64,000 nucleotides of DNA from DYJK01 sp040755055 (GCA_040755055.1 JBFMBS010000003.1:1-64000), one strand, 5' to 3'. Positions 6,063 through 15,091 are shown, counted from the first letter of the stretch. The notes: generated from the sequence alone by a model not told the origin. A program made the numbers and translations.

Positions 6063-8957
6063 TTATTCTCTATTCTTATTTCTAAAGTCAACCTGAAATA
6101 TTTGTTCAACTGCAAAAGTTTTATTTTCGAACTCAGGCAATTGTTCTTTACCGGGATAACGTTCTTCTATTGTAACTAGAAAATTTTTCAATCCCACCGT
6201 AATCTTCCCGAATAAATTAACAAGGAGTGGATTGTAAAAATCGATGTACTGTGGTTTATAATAATCTCTTGAAAATTTGTTTTGCTTTGCTTTCTCTTTA
6301 TCCGGCAAACCTTCTTTTTTCTTATCGTTTTTGTTTTCCAGTTCAGATTGTTTCTCATCCGAATTCAATTCTTTCTGATTTTGATCTGCTTCCTTCTGAT
6401 TCTCCTGATTTTGTTTCGTTTCTTCATTGTTTTGTTTTACTATCTGGTTATTATTACTTCCCGGTAACGGAAGCGGTCTGATCCTAACGTAAACTTCATC
6501 CGGAATGTTATTTTCGGCTCTCCATTTATTCACTCTAACAAAATACTCGAAATCCGTCTCGTCAACATTCATCTGGGGTAATAGTGTTTTAGAAACAAAC
6601 CAGCATCTCCGGGACAAAACTATTCTGTCATCAAAAAGAATTCTTGGACGATAAACCATCGACTCTTTCTGTTCTCGTTTAGTTTGATTGCTTTCATCTT
6701 CTTGTCTGTTTGTTTCTGATCTTTTACCATCATTACTTATTTGAATTGGCATCTCAGGTAATTGCATTGAGAAGTTACACGGGGGTGAAAATTTTGCAAG
6801 AAGTTGAAACAAAGGGGGGCGCATCATCGGGTTCAAGAACCCCAGGTCAATAGGAACAACATAAGTATTCTGTTTCTTGTGTTTCAATCGCAGTTTGTTT
6901 GAATCAATCATGTCCTTTTCAACTATGATGTCGGTGCATTTCAGTGGAACTTCTGCAAGGCCTACTTCGGTTGTAGGATAACTTATTTCATATTTCAAAA
7001 GAGGTGGATGTAAATTAGCATTGAAGTTTGCATCTCCTGAAATTTCTGCAAATACTTCGTCATTAATATCATTATTAGATTTATAAATTCCATCAAGAAC
7101 TTTTGAATCAAAGAGATATAAAAATCGCGAGAAATATTTTCCGAAACCAGCTAAGTAATGTCCACTTGTTAGAATAAGTCTGTTTTGTTTCTCATATTTA
7201 CTTTGCGGTATCAATTGTACAAATAATGAGACAGAAAAATTATTATGAGCTAAATCTTCTACACATTCCGTTGCAGTTTTTAACTCATCGATAGTTATAT
7301 TCATTTCCGTAGCATTTGGATTATCGAGCCATTTTTTTACTACTAGAGAGGAAATGTTTCTCCCGGCATTGTGAATTTCCTTTATAAGATTCAATCCAAA
7401 TGGATTTGATATGTTATAATCTTTCAATTCTTCGGCATTTTTTTTGTATTGAACTTTCTGTTGTTTTTCCAAATGAGCTTTAAAATGTTCACGATAATAG
7501 TCCTCATAAAACTGAAGCAGATTAATTTCGGCTGATGAATCTTTGTAGTAATTATCGAAAAAATACCTCATGTTGGCAAGTTCTGTGCGAGGATACGCAA
7601 GTTTATTAGTAATCTGAATGAGTGAATAGAGGCTGTTCTTTATACTGTATAGCTTTTCAACATCAATATTCACAAAAGAATCCGCTGTGGAATCTTCGTA
7701 AAGAGGAAGGTTACTCCGAACAGTGTTCGATATGCTTAACTCTTTGAAAGCAGCGTTTAATAGATTATTCATATCTTCTAAATTTTGGAAACGATCCCCA
7801 ACATTGTTGCTTTTATATTGATTTGTAATATTCAATAATTCTCGAATTGTATTGCATATAAATTCTGCTTTGTTGATCCCGGTTCTTTTTAGAATTTCAA
7901 CTAGCGGTGAGCTCCAATCTACCTTCTGCTCAGGAATACCTATCTTATACCTGATATATCCAATCTCAATAAGTTTATCAACATATGCCTCTATTTCTTC
8001 TTTAGAAGCTTCAAGTTCATCATTATCTAATAGAGTATTTATCAACTCATCATAAATAATTATTGGATTGCTTTCAAAAAGTGTATCTAGTAATTCAAGC
8101 ACCGGGTTAATAGTTAATCTTTGGAAAACCTCTCTTCCATCAATCTCCGTTAAGAAATAATAGATAGTTTCTTTTCTATCAATAGTTTTGTTTAATTCAA
8201 CAAATAATTTTTTCCTTATTTCAGGTTCCTTCCTAATATAATTTGAAATAATGCCGTATATATCTTTATTTACTAATAACAGACTTTTTTTTCGAAAGGG
8301 ATTATCGGTAAAAGTCAAAACAGAATTGTTATACGAACCATTTAGTTTGCCCGGAATGATTGCACAAAAAGTGCCAAAAGGTGTTGCTTTCATAGAAGCA
8401 CGTGTAAAATAACGAAGCAATCCCCGTTCAATTTGATCATTCTTTCTATTTTCTTCCGTCTTCTCTCTATTCAAGTAATTATTCTGAAGAGAATATAAAG
8501 ACATAGACGATAAAAGAAGTCCCTTCTGAAAATCATCGTTTTGTAAATAATCTATGAATAATTTTCTAATTCTTTTTTTTTCACTATAGAAACTTTCCTT
8601 CAATTCTTTAGCAAAAGTTAGTTTTCTGTCAAGTTTATCTTCTAATTGTTTAATGCAATTAGATATTTCCTCACCAAGTAGATCGTAATCTTCTATTTTT
8701 AACCATTTCTTCTCATTAAATATGTCTCTTCTGATACTTATTAACTTATTCCTAATTTTTTTATTATCGATATCCTTTATCAGCTCAAACAATTTTCCAG
8801 ATATTTCTATTTTTAAGTGTTCGATCTCTTTTAGTTCATTAAAAAGAATTGAAGTGCTTATTTGAAGTGTCTTTGATTTTAGGTCTTCGGTTAAGTCAGT
8901 AGGAAGCCCAGATACTCTGCAAACAAAGTATGGATATAAAACCGGCTGGATGTTCAT
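6063..8957 (-). CDS. lanB: Lantibiotic dehydratase, glutamylation half (Lant_dehydr_N)
   Basis: The protein has 964 residues. It contains YFTRASMKATPFGTFCAI near 183-200, matching the conserved R-A-S-x-x-x-TPFG motif of the tRNA-dependent glutamylation domain, and further C-terminal family blocks (DDRIVLSRRCWFV; VRVNKWRAENNIPDEVYVRI). It would transfer glutamate from glutamyl-tRNA to Ser/Thr of the precursor. The elimination half is a separate gene just downstream. Two hydrophilic insertions are unusual: a Ser/Arg/Glu-rich one near 737-767 and a Gln/Asn/Lys/Glu low-complexity one near 832-890. The start codon lies 5 nt downstream of a strong inverted repeat (8963-8995). Confidence 0.9.
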   Translation of the reverse strand: MNIQPVLYPYFVCRVSGLPTDLTEDLKSKTLQISTSILFNELKEIEHLKIEISGKLFELIKDIDNKKIRNKLISIRRDIFNEKKWLKIEDYDLLGEEISNCIKQLEDKLDRKLTFAKELKESFYSEKKRIRKLFIDYLQNDDFQKGLLLSSMSLYSLQNNYLNREKTEENRKNDQIERGLLRYFTRASMKATPFGTFCAIIPGKLNGSYNNSVLTFTDNPFRKKSLLLVNKDIYGIISNYIRKEPEIRKKLFVELNKTIDRKETIYYFLTEIDGREVFQRLTINPVLELLDTLFESNPIIIYDELINTLLDNDELEASKEEIEAYVDKLIEIGYIRYKIGIPEQKVDWSSPLVEILKRTGINKAEFICNTIRELLNITNQYKSNNVGDRFQNLEDMNNLLNAAFKELSISNTVRSNLPLYEDSTADSFVNIDVEKLYSIKNSLYSLIQITNKLAYPRTELANMRYFFDNYYKDSSAEINLLQFYEDYYREHFKAHLEKQQKVQYKKNAEELKDYNISNPFGLNLIKEIHNAGRNISSLVVKKWLDNPNATEMNITIDELKTATECVEDLAHNNFSVSLFVQLIPQSKYEKQNRLILTSGHYLAGFGKYFSRFLYLFDSKVLDGIYKSNNDINDEVFAEISGDANFNANLHPPLLKYEISYPTTEVGLAEVPLKCTDIIVEKDMIDSNKLRLKHKKQNTYVVPIDLGFLNPMMRPPLFQLLAKFSPPCNFSMQLPEMPIQISNDGKRSETNRQEDESNQTKREQKESMVYRPRILFDDRIVLSRRCWFVSKTLLPQMNVDETDFEYFVRVNKWRAENNIPDEVYVRIRPLPLPGSNNNQIVKQNNEETKQNQENQKEADQNQKELNSDEKQSELENKNDKKKEGLPDKEKAKQNKFSRDYYKPQYIDFYNPLLVNLFGKITVGLKNFLVTIEERYPGKEQLPEFENKTFAVEQIFQVDFRNKNRE

Positions 8958-8962
8958 AAGTT

Positions 8963-8995
8963 TCCGAATTTATGTTGCGCAAACATAAAGTCGGA
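8963..8995 (-). promoter_or_regulatory. Inverted repeat with TAnnTTTG box directly upstream of lanB
   Basis: The arms TCCGA...TTTATGTT and AACATAAA...TCGGA form an extended dyad around gcgca. On the minus strand it includes TATGTTTG (8979-8972), an exact match to the Bacteroidota -7 element TAnnTTTG, but no clear TTTG lies at -33. A second dyad, CCAATT-cc-AATTGG, lies at 9023-9036. The position suits an operator overlapping the promoter, or a hairpin near the ribosome site. The LuxR regulator encoded upstream is the obvious candidate ligand; this is inference. Confidence 0.5.
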
Positions 8996-9062
8996 GAAAC
9001 TATTTGTCATCAGTATATAATCCCAATTCCAATTGGATTACATACTAAAAAAGATTAGTACT

Positions 9063-9881
9063 TTATTCTAATCTTCTAATAATGTTGATTTTTCTATCAA
9101 CATCAGAATTTTCTAAATTTGTGTTGTAAAAATCTATTAACTCGGATTTTTTAGTTACGTTTAATTTAGCTCTTATGTTGCTTCTATAATAATCTATTGT
9201 TTTTTTGCTTAAGAATAATTTTTCGGCAATCTCTTTGCTAGTAAAACCATTGGAAATCATTTCTATGATTTGTATTTCTCTATCAGATAGATTATCTGTA
9301 CTATTTTTTTCTTTAAGCTTATGTGTTTTAGGCATTCTTAAAAAATAATTAGGGCCAACAACAATAATTAACACTGTTACTACAAAATCTATAATTGTAA
9401 TTTCATTAAAATACTGAATTAAATAGTTTAAGCTATTATAGTAGAAATAACTTCTAACAATATTCAGAAACAAGCTTACTATAAGTAGTAGCTTAAATAT
9501 TTCCGTCTTCTCATGAGTAATTATCATCAGTCTAATTGACCCTAACAAAAAAATAATCATCGCGGACTGGATGACTATCACATTCATCATGGTTAATAAC
9601 GGATTAGACAAATAATAGAGCAACGAGACAGCCGTTGATATGAGTAAGACTATTTTAATCTTATTTTCAAAGAGTGGAAAGGCTGCATAGTAACAGAAAT
9701 TAGCAAATGAATAATAAACTACTGTATTGTTTATGTGAAAAATGGAATTTATTATTATGTAAAACGGATCAATTAATGACACAACATAAAAGAAATAAAC
9801 GTACTTCGTCTTCCTGAAGCGAAAAAATGCCCCGAAGTTTATAACAAGTAAGGATAAAATTAGTAATAACTTAAGATTCAT
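9063..9881 (-). CDS. Membrane-integrated LuxR-family transcriptional regulator
   Basis: The protein has 272 residues. Residues 1 to about 185 are almost entirely hydrophobic, with about seven predicted membrane segments (for example LLLILSLLVINFGAFF, MIIFLLGSIRLMII, VVTVLIIVVGPNYFL). Residues about 197-255 are a GerE/LuxR helix-turn-helix (LSDREIQIIEMISNGFTSKEIAEKLFLSKKTI in several contiguous blocks). It therefore looks like a one-component regulator held in the inner membrane that could sense an envelope or peptide signal. It lies 105 bp upstream of lanB on the same strand and probably controls the lanthipeptide operon. The signal is unknown. Confidence 0.85.
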   Translation of the reverse strand: MNLKLLLILSLLVINFGAFFRFRKTKYVYFFYVVSLIDPFYIIINSIFHINNTVVYYSFANFCYYAAFPLFENKIKIVLLISTAVSLLYYLSNPLLTMMNVIVIQSAMIIFLLGSIRLMIITHEKTEIFKLLLIVSLFLNIVRSYFYYNSLNYLIQYFNEITIIDFVVTVLIIVVGPNYFLRMPKTHKLKEKNSTDNLSDREIQIIEMISNGFTSKEIAEKLFLSKKTIDYYRSNIRAKLNVTKKSELIDFYNTNLENSDVDRKINIIRRLE

Positions 9882-10014
9882 AAACTAAAATATTTTTTTA
9901 TAGGTTAGGTATAGAAAAGTCTTTTGAGTAATTTTAATTAGAACTTATAAAAAAGGGGACCATTTTTCAATCCCAAAAATTGTAGTTAATGTTTTATTAA
10001 TATACACCGTGATT

Positions 10015-11283
10015 ATGGATAAACTATTACTTAAAATATATTACGAAAAATTCCAACTCTCCAACGGATTGGATGTAATTCTCTACCAGGATTTATCACT
10101 GCCAACAGTATCAATAAATATCTGGTACAAAGTTGGTTCCGCAAATGAAAGACCGGGCAAAACCGGTTTTGCACACCTATTCGAACATATGATGTTCCAG
10201 GGTTCGCAAAACATTCCTAAGGAAGGCCACTTTAAATTTATTCAGGAAGCCGGCGGTTCTTTGAACGGATCAACATCGATCGATAGAACAAATTATTACG
10301 AAACCGTTCCCGCTAATTATTTAGAATTAATTCTTTGGCTTGAATCCGACCGGATGGGATTTTTACTTCCTTCGCTCACTCAAGAAAAACTCGATAACCA
10401 AAAAGAAGTCGTGATGAACGAGCGAAGGCAGCGCTACGATAACCAGCCATACGGACTGGCTTGGGAAAAAATATTTTCAAACTTGTTCACTCCCGATCAT
10501 CCATACTCATGGCCAACAATAGGGTGGATGAATGATATCGAAAAATTTGAACTCGATGACGTGAAAAATTTTTTTAAAACCTATTATTCGCCGGGTAATG
10601 CAACACTTGTGCTTGGCGGGAATTTCAAAAAAGATGAAGCGAAATTGCTTATTGAAAAATATTTCGGCACCATTAAAAATGGTAACCCGATTCCGCAATT
10701 AAATGCGCCCGGGCAGAAATTATCCGATATCAAAAAAATTATTCACCCGGATAATGTTCAATTGCCAAGAATTTATTTTGCATGGCATTCGGAGAAAATT
10801 TTCGGCGAAGATGATGCAGCCCTCGATATACTAGCAGATATTTTATCGGCGACAAAGAATTCGAGACTGCAAAAAAAATTACTCTTTGATAGCCAGATTG
10901 CACAAGACATATCTGCATTTCAATACTCTGCAAGTTTAAACGGATTGTTTATAATCGTTTCAACTGCAAAGCCGGGTATTCAAATTGAAGAACTAAAGAA
11001 AAATATTTTTTATGAGATTGATAATTTAATTAAGAACGGAATAACCGAAGAAGAACTCATTAGAGCTAAGAACAGCATTAAATCTTCGTATATCTATTCG
11101 CTCCAAAAGATTGATAATATAGTTGATCATATAAATCACTACAATTTTTATTTAAGTGAGCCCGATTCGTTTATTTTCGATATCGAACGTTATGATAAAG
11201 TAACAGCCGGAGATGTAATAGAAGCAGCAAAAGATTATTTAAACAACCCTTATGTTGAACTACAAATCGTACCGAAGAAATAA
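10015..11283 (+). CDS. M16 family zinc metallopeptidase, catalytic subunit
   Basis: The protein has 422 residues and the inverted zinc motif HLFEH at about 54-58, with the downstream glutamate in the NQKEVVMNERRQR block near residue 132. The second half is the usual M16 C-terminal domain. The gene is followed after 2 nt by a second M16 gene that lacks the zinc motif, the standard heterodimer arrangement in which one subunit cuts and the other helps bind the peptide. The ATG at 10015 is preferred over a GTG two codons earlier. No signal peptide is obvious, so it may be cytoplasmic. A role in leader cleavage of the neighbouring lanthipeptide is conceivable, but nothing in the sequence demonstrates it. 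Confidence 0.88.
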   Translation: MDKLLLKIYYEKFQLSNGLDVILYQDLSLPTVSINIWYKVGSANERPGKTGFAHLFEHMMFQGSQNIPKEGHFKFIQEAGGSLNGSTSIDRTNYYETVPANYLELILWLESDRMGFLLPSLTQEKLDNQKEVVMNERRQRYDNQPYGLAWEKIFSNLFTPDHPYSWPTIGWMNDIEKFELDDVKNFFKTYYSPGNATLVLGGNFKKDEAKLLIEKYFGTIKNGNPIPQLNAPGQKLSDIKKIIHPDNVQLPRIYFAWHSEKIFGEDDAALDILADILSATKNSRLQKKLLFDSQIAQDISAFQYSASLNGLFIIVSTAKPGIQIEELKKNIFYEIDNLIKNGITEEELIRAKNSIKSSYIYSLQKIDNIVDHINHYNFYLSEPDSFIFDIERYDKVTAGDVIEAAKDYLNNPYVELQIVPKK

Positions 11284-11285
11284 AT

Positions 11286-12641
11286 ATGATAGATAGAACT
11301 TTACCGCCAAAATCGTCAGGATCAGTTTCGTTCGAGATTCCCCAAGCTAAAATCATAACACTCTCAAACGGTGTTGAAATTTATTTTATTAAGAAGGATA
11401 AACTTCCGATTGTATATACATATATGCTTGCTTTTTCCGGCAGCAAATTTGACCCCGATCAAAAAAAGGGATTATCATTTTTAACTTCGCTGCTTATTGA
11501 TGAAGGCGCCGGCGAATATGATTCCTTGCAATTAAACAACGAATTAGAAAAACTTGGAATTATATCGGGGATAGATGTTGATCATGATACTTTTTCTTTT
11601 TCATTATTATCATTAAAAGAACATTATAACCGTGCCGTTGAACTTCTATCAAAAATTATTTTTGAACCGCGGTTCGAGCAGAAAGACTTTGAACGGGAGA
11701 AGAAAAAAGTTTTAGATAAGATTACACAGTTAAAAGATGAACCGGGTTATATTGCATCATCTGCCTTTTATAAAAGCATCTTCTTAAACTCGGAATATGC
11801 ATTCCCTGAAATCGGTTATGAAGAAATGGTGCAAAATTTTAATAATGATGATGTCAAATTTTTCTATTCCAAACTATTTCTTAAATCAATGTCTAAGATC
11901 TTTGTTGTAGGGAATATAGATGAAACAGAATTGATTGATTTATATGAAAAATATTTTTCGGGATGGCATGGAAACACCGCAAGCCCGGATAAAATAATTC
12001 AACTCAGTTACGATAAAACCAAATTTTATTATGTTCACAAAAAAGAGACCGCACAAAGCGAAATCAGGATCGGACACATTTCCAAAGGTAGAAACGCAGA
12101 CGATTTTTACGCCGCGCGTATCATGAATACAATACTCGGCGGACAATTTTCAAGCAGAATTAATTTGAATCTCCGTGAGAAAAGGGGATTTACATACGGT
12201 GCCGGCTCATCATTCAATTACTTACAACAATGCGGCTTCTTTGAAGTTTCAACCGCAGTGAATATCAAAAACACCGGTGAGGCAATTGTAGAAATACTTA
12301 AAGAACTCGATGGAATCAAAAAGAATATAACACAAGAAGAGATCGATTTTGCGAAATCATATTTGATAAAACAATTCCCGTCACGATTTGAAACCTACGT
12401 TCAGACAGCTAAAAATCTTGTTCCGCTTTTAATACATGCATTGCCGGTTGATTACTACAATTTTTATACAGATAGACTTAACAGCGTTACAAATGAAGAA
12501 GTGCTTGAAGCAGCAAAGAAAAATATTTTTACGGATCAATTAACTGTGGTTATTGTTGGTGACAAGAAAGAAATTCTGCCGCAGTTGAAAACAATTACAG
12601 GTGATCTTATTGAGTTGGACATTTACGGAAACAAAACATAG
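11286..12641 (+). CDS. M16 family peptidase, non-catalytic partner subunit
   Basis: The protein has 451 residues and clear M16 architecture (LSNGVEIYFIKKDKLPIVYTYML at the start, EKRGFTYGAGSSF in the second half). The position of HxxEH reads LLIDEGAGE, so zinc binding is lost. The R/Y pair in KRGFTYGAGS is the substrate-anchoring feature known in M16B partner subunits. It begins 2 nt after the stop of the active subunit and is very likely translated with it. Confidence 0.87.
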   Translation: MIDRTLPPKSSGSVSFEIPQAKIITLSNGVEIYFIKKDKLPIVYTYMLAFSGSKFDPDQKKGLSFLTSLLIDEGAGEYDSLQLNNELEKLGIISGIDVDHDTFSFSLLSLKEHYNRAVELLSKIIFEPRFEQKDFEREKKKVLDKITQLKDEPGYIASSAFYKSIFLNSEYAFPEIGYEEMVQNFNNDDVKFFYSKLFLKSMSKIFVVGNIDETELIDLYEKYFSGWHGNTASPDKIIQLSYDKTKFYYVHKKETAQSEIRIGHISKGRNADDFYAARIMNTILGGQFSSRINLNLREKRGFTYGAGSSFNYLQQCGFFEVSTAVNIKNTGEAIVEILKELDGIKKNITQEEIDFAKSYLIKQFPSRFETYVQTAKNLVPLLIHALPVDYYNFYTDRLNSVTNEEVLEAAKKNIFTDQLTVVIVGDKKEILPQLKTITGDLIELDIYGNKT

Positions 12642-12902
12642 CAAGTACCGGGGACGAAGTACAAAAAGAAATACGAATTACGATTTACGAAGTACGAATT
12701 TAAAAACACCAAGAAACAAACAACGTCCAATAACAAAAAACTCAAAACTACAAACCATAAACACGAAACTATCTGCAAGTACGAGGGACGAAAATCCGCG
12801 TTAACTTGACTGCCGTCAGGCAAGTTCCGCTTGATCAGATTTAATCCGCGTTCTATTTTTTATTGAATTACCCTGGAAACAATTTAAAGATAAAGCGTAA
12901 AA
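12642..12902. repeat. Intergenic arrays of short degenerate repeats (tacgaa-type and atccgcg-type)
   Basis: Bases about 12645-12790 are a run of acgaagtac / tacgaatta / gatttacgaa variants that grades into aaactacaaaccataaac-like text. Bases 12791-12860 hold atccgcgtt...tccgcttgatcag...aatccgcgttctattttt. Within the latter, 12808-12827 (gactgccgtcaggcaagttc) recurs exactly in inverted orientation at 20983-21002. No gene is seen. Confidence 0.75.
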
Positions 12903-13931
12903 CTATTTTGGCTGGTTTATATTTCTTGCAAATTCAGTTGTAGAAAGCGGAATAACCTTACTCCCCTTCTTTCTTGCTTTTTCCAGCTCGCCTCTCAAAA
13001 CATTAAACCCATCAAACGAAGTGAAAAAAATTTTCTGTTGACTCTCGGTTTTGTCATCACGATAAAATCTAAATTTAGAAATCAATTCGTTATTATCGCC
13101 TTGATCGAGAAGAATAAATTCCGATAACGGAACAACCACTTTACCTTTCCTTTTAAATTCATCACGCACATAATTATAAACAGTTGAATTGAATAATTTT
13201 GATTTTTCATCAATTGTGAAAAGTGCCCCTTTTTGTAAACCGGCAACGATAGAATTCACAGATCTCTTGAGCAGTTCTTTTTGGTAATCGACCTGGAGCT
13301 TGAATTTAGTTTCCGTTATATCATCATTTATCAAAACAACAAATTCTTTAGAATACTTTTCAAGTGAATCTGCCTTAACAATGGCTGCTTGCCCCGGGAC
13401 AACGGCGGCTGAGAGTGTGTACGGTAGTTGTAAAAATTGATTATAATCCGTTTCACTCAAATCAAACGCATCGCTGATAATAAATGAAAAATTATTTCTG
13501 TTTCTAATTGTGTTCGGATCGGTTACCAATGTTGCTTGAAGTTTTAAAAGCTCATTTGTATAGATGCGGACCTCGGTTGTACCGAAAATTTTTTTCTCTT
13601 CCGAAACAAAACCGGTAATATCTTTTTGAATTATATTATTGATGTCACGTATGATCAATGGAATTGGAAGATCGGAAGGAAGCATAACTACATATTGTTT
13701 GTTAACCGAATCTTCGTCAGCAAGCTTCAACTTTTTGGTTGTAATCCATGCCGAATCAATTCCATATTCATCCAACACAAAATTGAAAACGGAATCAATC
13801 TGCCGGACGGTTAGTTCGTTAATAATTTCATGCTTTTCAGATTTTTTGAACAGATCAATTATAACATTGGCAAAAAGTAGTGTAATTGCAGCAATCAGTA
13901 AGTAACCGGTAAATTTTTTCTTTAATGTCAT
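12903..13931 (-). CDS. Membrane-anchored hypothetical protein, possibly divergent polysaccharide-deacetylase-like
   Basis: The protein has 342 residues with one N-terminal membrane anchor (GYLLIAAITLLFANVII, about 9-25) and an otherwise extracytoplasmic sequence. The segment FSFIISDAFDLSETDYNQFLQLPYTLSAAVVPG (in parts, about 148-180) faintly resembles the IIIDD...LP-x-x-T-x-A-xxP pattern of divergent polysaccharide deacetylases (YibQ-like), but the usual metal-binding residues are not evident. I cannot assign a function. The gene stands alone between two repeat-rich intergenic regions. Confidence 0.7.
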   Translation of the reverse strand: MTLKKKFTGYLLIAAITLLFANVIIDLFKKSEKHEIINELTVRQIDSVFNFVLDEYGIDSAWITTKKLKLADEDSVNKQYVVMLPSDLPIPLIIRDINNIIQKDITGFVSEEKKIFGTTEVRIYTNELLKLQATLVTDPNTIRNRNNFSFIISDAFDLSETDYNQFLQLPYTLSAAVVPGQAAIVKADSLEKYSKEFVVLINDDITETKFKLQVDYQKELLKRSVNSIVAGLQKGALFTIDEKSKLFNSTVYNYVRDEFKRKGKVVVPLSEFILLDQGDNNELISKFRFYRDDKTESQQKIFFTSFDGFNVLRGELEKARKKGSKVIPLSTTEFARNINQPK

Positions 13932-13988
13932 AGTAATAATTGTGACGGAATATTGGGTTTAATCTCCAATAAAGAGATGAAAAAAAAT

Positions 13989-14095
13989 TTGCTACTCTGT
14001 GAGGCTCAGTGATTCCTCTGTGGAACTCTGTGTAATTTATTTCTTTGTTATTTCACCGAGAAACACGGAGAAGGCACAGAGTGCCACAGAAAATT
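13989..14095. repeat. ACAGAG-type inverted repeat element
   Basis: The left half reads ctctgtgaggctcagtg...cctctgtggaactctgtgt and the right half caccgagaaacacgg...gcacagagtgccacaga, so the halves are inverted relatives. A related copy (tttcacagagaaccgctgag...acggagttatacagagg) lies at about 42945-42985. Such arrays recur in many unrelated environmental bacteria. Confidence 0.65.
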
Positions 14096-14125
14096 TTATT
14101 ACAAATTTATTATCATACTATAATT

Positions 14126-14286
14126 ACCGGTTGTGTGAAATAGATTACGTAATTCGAAAATGAAGGCAAAAGTAATTATTCAAAAATTCATCTGCGCAGA
14201 TCATAAAAAATCCGCTTAATCAGCGTTCTATTTTTCGATTAAATAATTACTTTTGCTGTCACAGCAAGTTAATTCACACAACCGGT
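14126..14286. repeat. MITE-like nested palindromic element
   Basis: The outer arms ACCGGTTGTGTGAA (14126-14139) and TTCACACAACCGGT (14273-14286) are perfect over 14 bp. The inner arms gcaaaagtaattatt (14166-14180) and aataattacttttgc (14242-14256) are perfect over 15 bp. The core carries the atctgcgcagat...tccgcttaatcagcg repeat. It lies 22 bp past the crotonase stop. Confidence 0.75.
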
Positions 14287-14308
14287 TATAATTGTAATTC
14301 ATAAAAAA

Positions 14309-15091
14309 TTATTTATTTAAAAAGTTTGGTTTTCGTTTTTCTAAAAATGCCAATGTACCTTCTTTAAAATCTTCCGTACCGCAGCAATGAGCAAAAATCT
14401 CAGCTTCTAATTTTTGTCCTTCAGTGTCGCTTAAATCTTCGGTACTGATTATCGATTTTAATGCTAAGTTAACAGCTATCTGACCTTTGGAAGAAATTTT
14501 TTCGGCAAGTTCAATTGTTCTATTCATTAATTCGCTTGCCGGAAAAACTTTACCTACTAACCCAACCCGGTAAGCTTCATTTGCATCGATCATATCTGCA
14601 GAAAGTATCATCTCGGCAGATCTGCCCGGGTTTATCAATCGTGTTAATCTTTGTGTTCCGCCGTAACCGGGAATAATTCCAAGATTAACTTCGGGCTGCC
14701 CGAACTTTGCTTTATCTGATGCATAACGGATATGACAAGCAAGTGCAAGTTCGCATCCGCCGCCAAGTGCAAAACCATTTACTGCTGCAATTACCGGCTT
14801 GCCGAGATTTTCGATCGCGTAGAAAATACTTTGACCCTTTTCACTAAATTTTTTTGCCGAATCTTTATCCAACTTGTTTAACTCGGATATATCTGCACCG
14901 GCTACAAATGCTTTTTCACCGGCACCGGTTATTATCACTACATAAACCTCTTTGCTATGCCGGATCGACGAAAAACAATCGTGCAGTTCATCTAATGTTT
15001 GATTATTAAGTGCATTCAGTTTATCCGGACGGTTGATTGTAACAATGCCGACATGGTTTTTGATTTCAAATAAAATATTCGAGTAACTCAT
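14309..15091 (-). CDS. Enoyl-CoA hydratase/isomerase (crotonase) family protein
   Basis: At 260 residues it has full family length. It has the oxyanion-hole block AGADISEL (about 65-72), the GGGCELALACH block (about 109-119) with its catalytic Glu, and the GQPEVNLGIIPGYGGTQRL block (about 130-148) with the second catalytic Glu. Both glutamates being present points to a true hydratase acting on 2-enoyl-CoA (beta-oxidation or a crotonase-type reaction) rather than an isomerase-only member. An outer-membrane-like protein gene ends 11 bp upstream on the same strand. Confidence 0.92.
   Translation of the reverse strand: MSYSNILFEIKNHVGIVTINRPDKLNALNNQTLDELHDCFSSIRHSKEVYVVIITGAGEKAFVAGADISELNKLDKDSAKKFSEKGQSIFYAIENLGKPVIAAVNGFALGGGCELALACHIRYASDKAKFGQPEVNLGIIPGYGGTQRLTRLINPGRSAEMILSADMIDANEAYRVGLVGKVFPASELMNRTIELAEKISSKGQIAVNLALKSIISTEDLSDTEGQKLEAEIFAHCCGTEDFKEGTLAFLEKRKPNFLNK

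Larger units (their letters stand above)
13932..14308. other. Repeat-rich intergenic region
   Basis: These 377 bases hold no gene. They contain an ACAGAG-type inverted element (about 13989-14095) and a nested palindromic element (14126-14286), both listed separately. Confidence 0.7.

Noticed and set aside
6227..6481. Hydrophobic plus-strand frames opposite lanB
   Set aside because: They are the antisense reading of the Gln/Asn/Lys low-complexity insert in lanB; no ribosome site or homology-like pattern.
10015..12641. M16 peptidase pair as the lanthipeptide leader protease
   Set aside because: Opposite strand, no export signal seen, and M16 pairs are common housekeeping genes; the link is position only.
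12623..12823. Small frames on both strands within the tacgaa repeat array
   Set aside because: They arise from the low-complexity repeat text, with no ribosome site and no conserved pattern.
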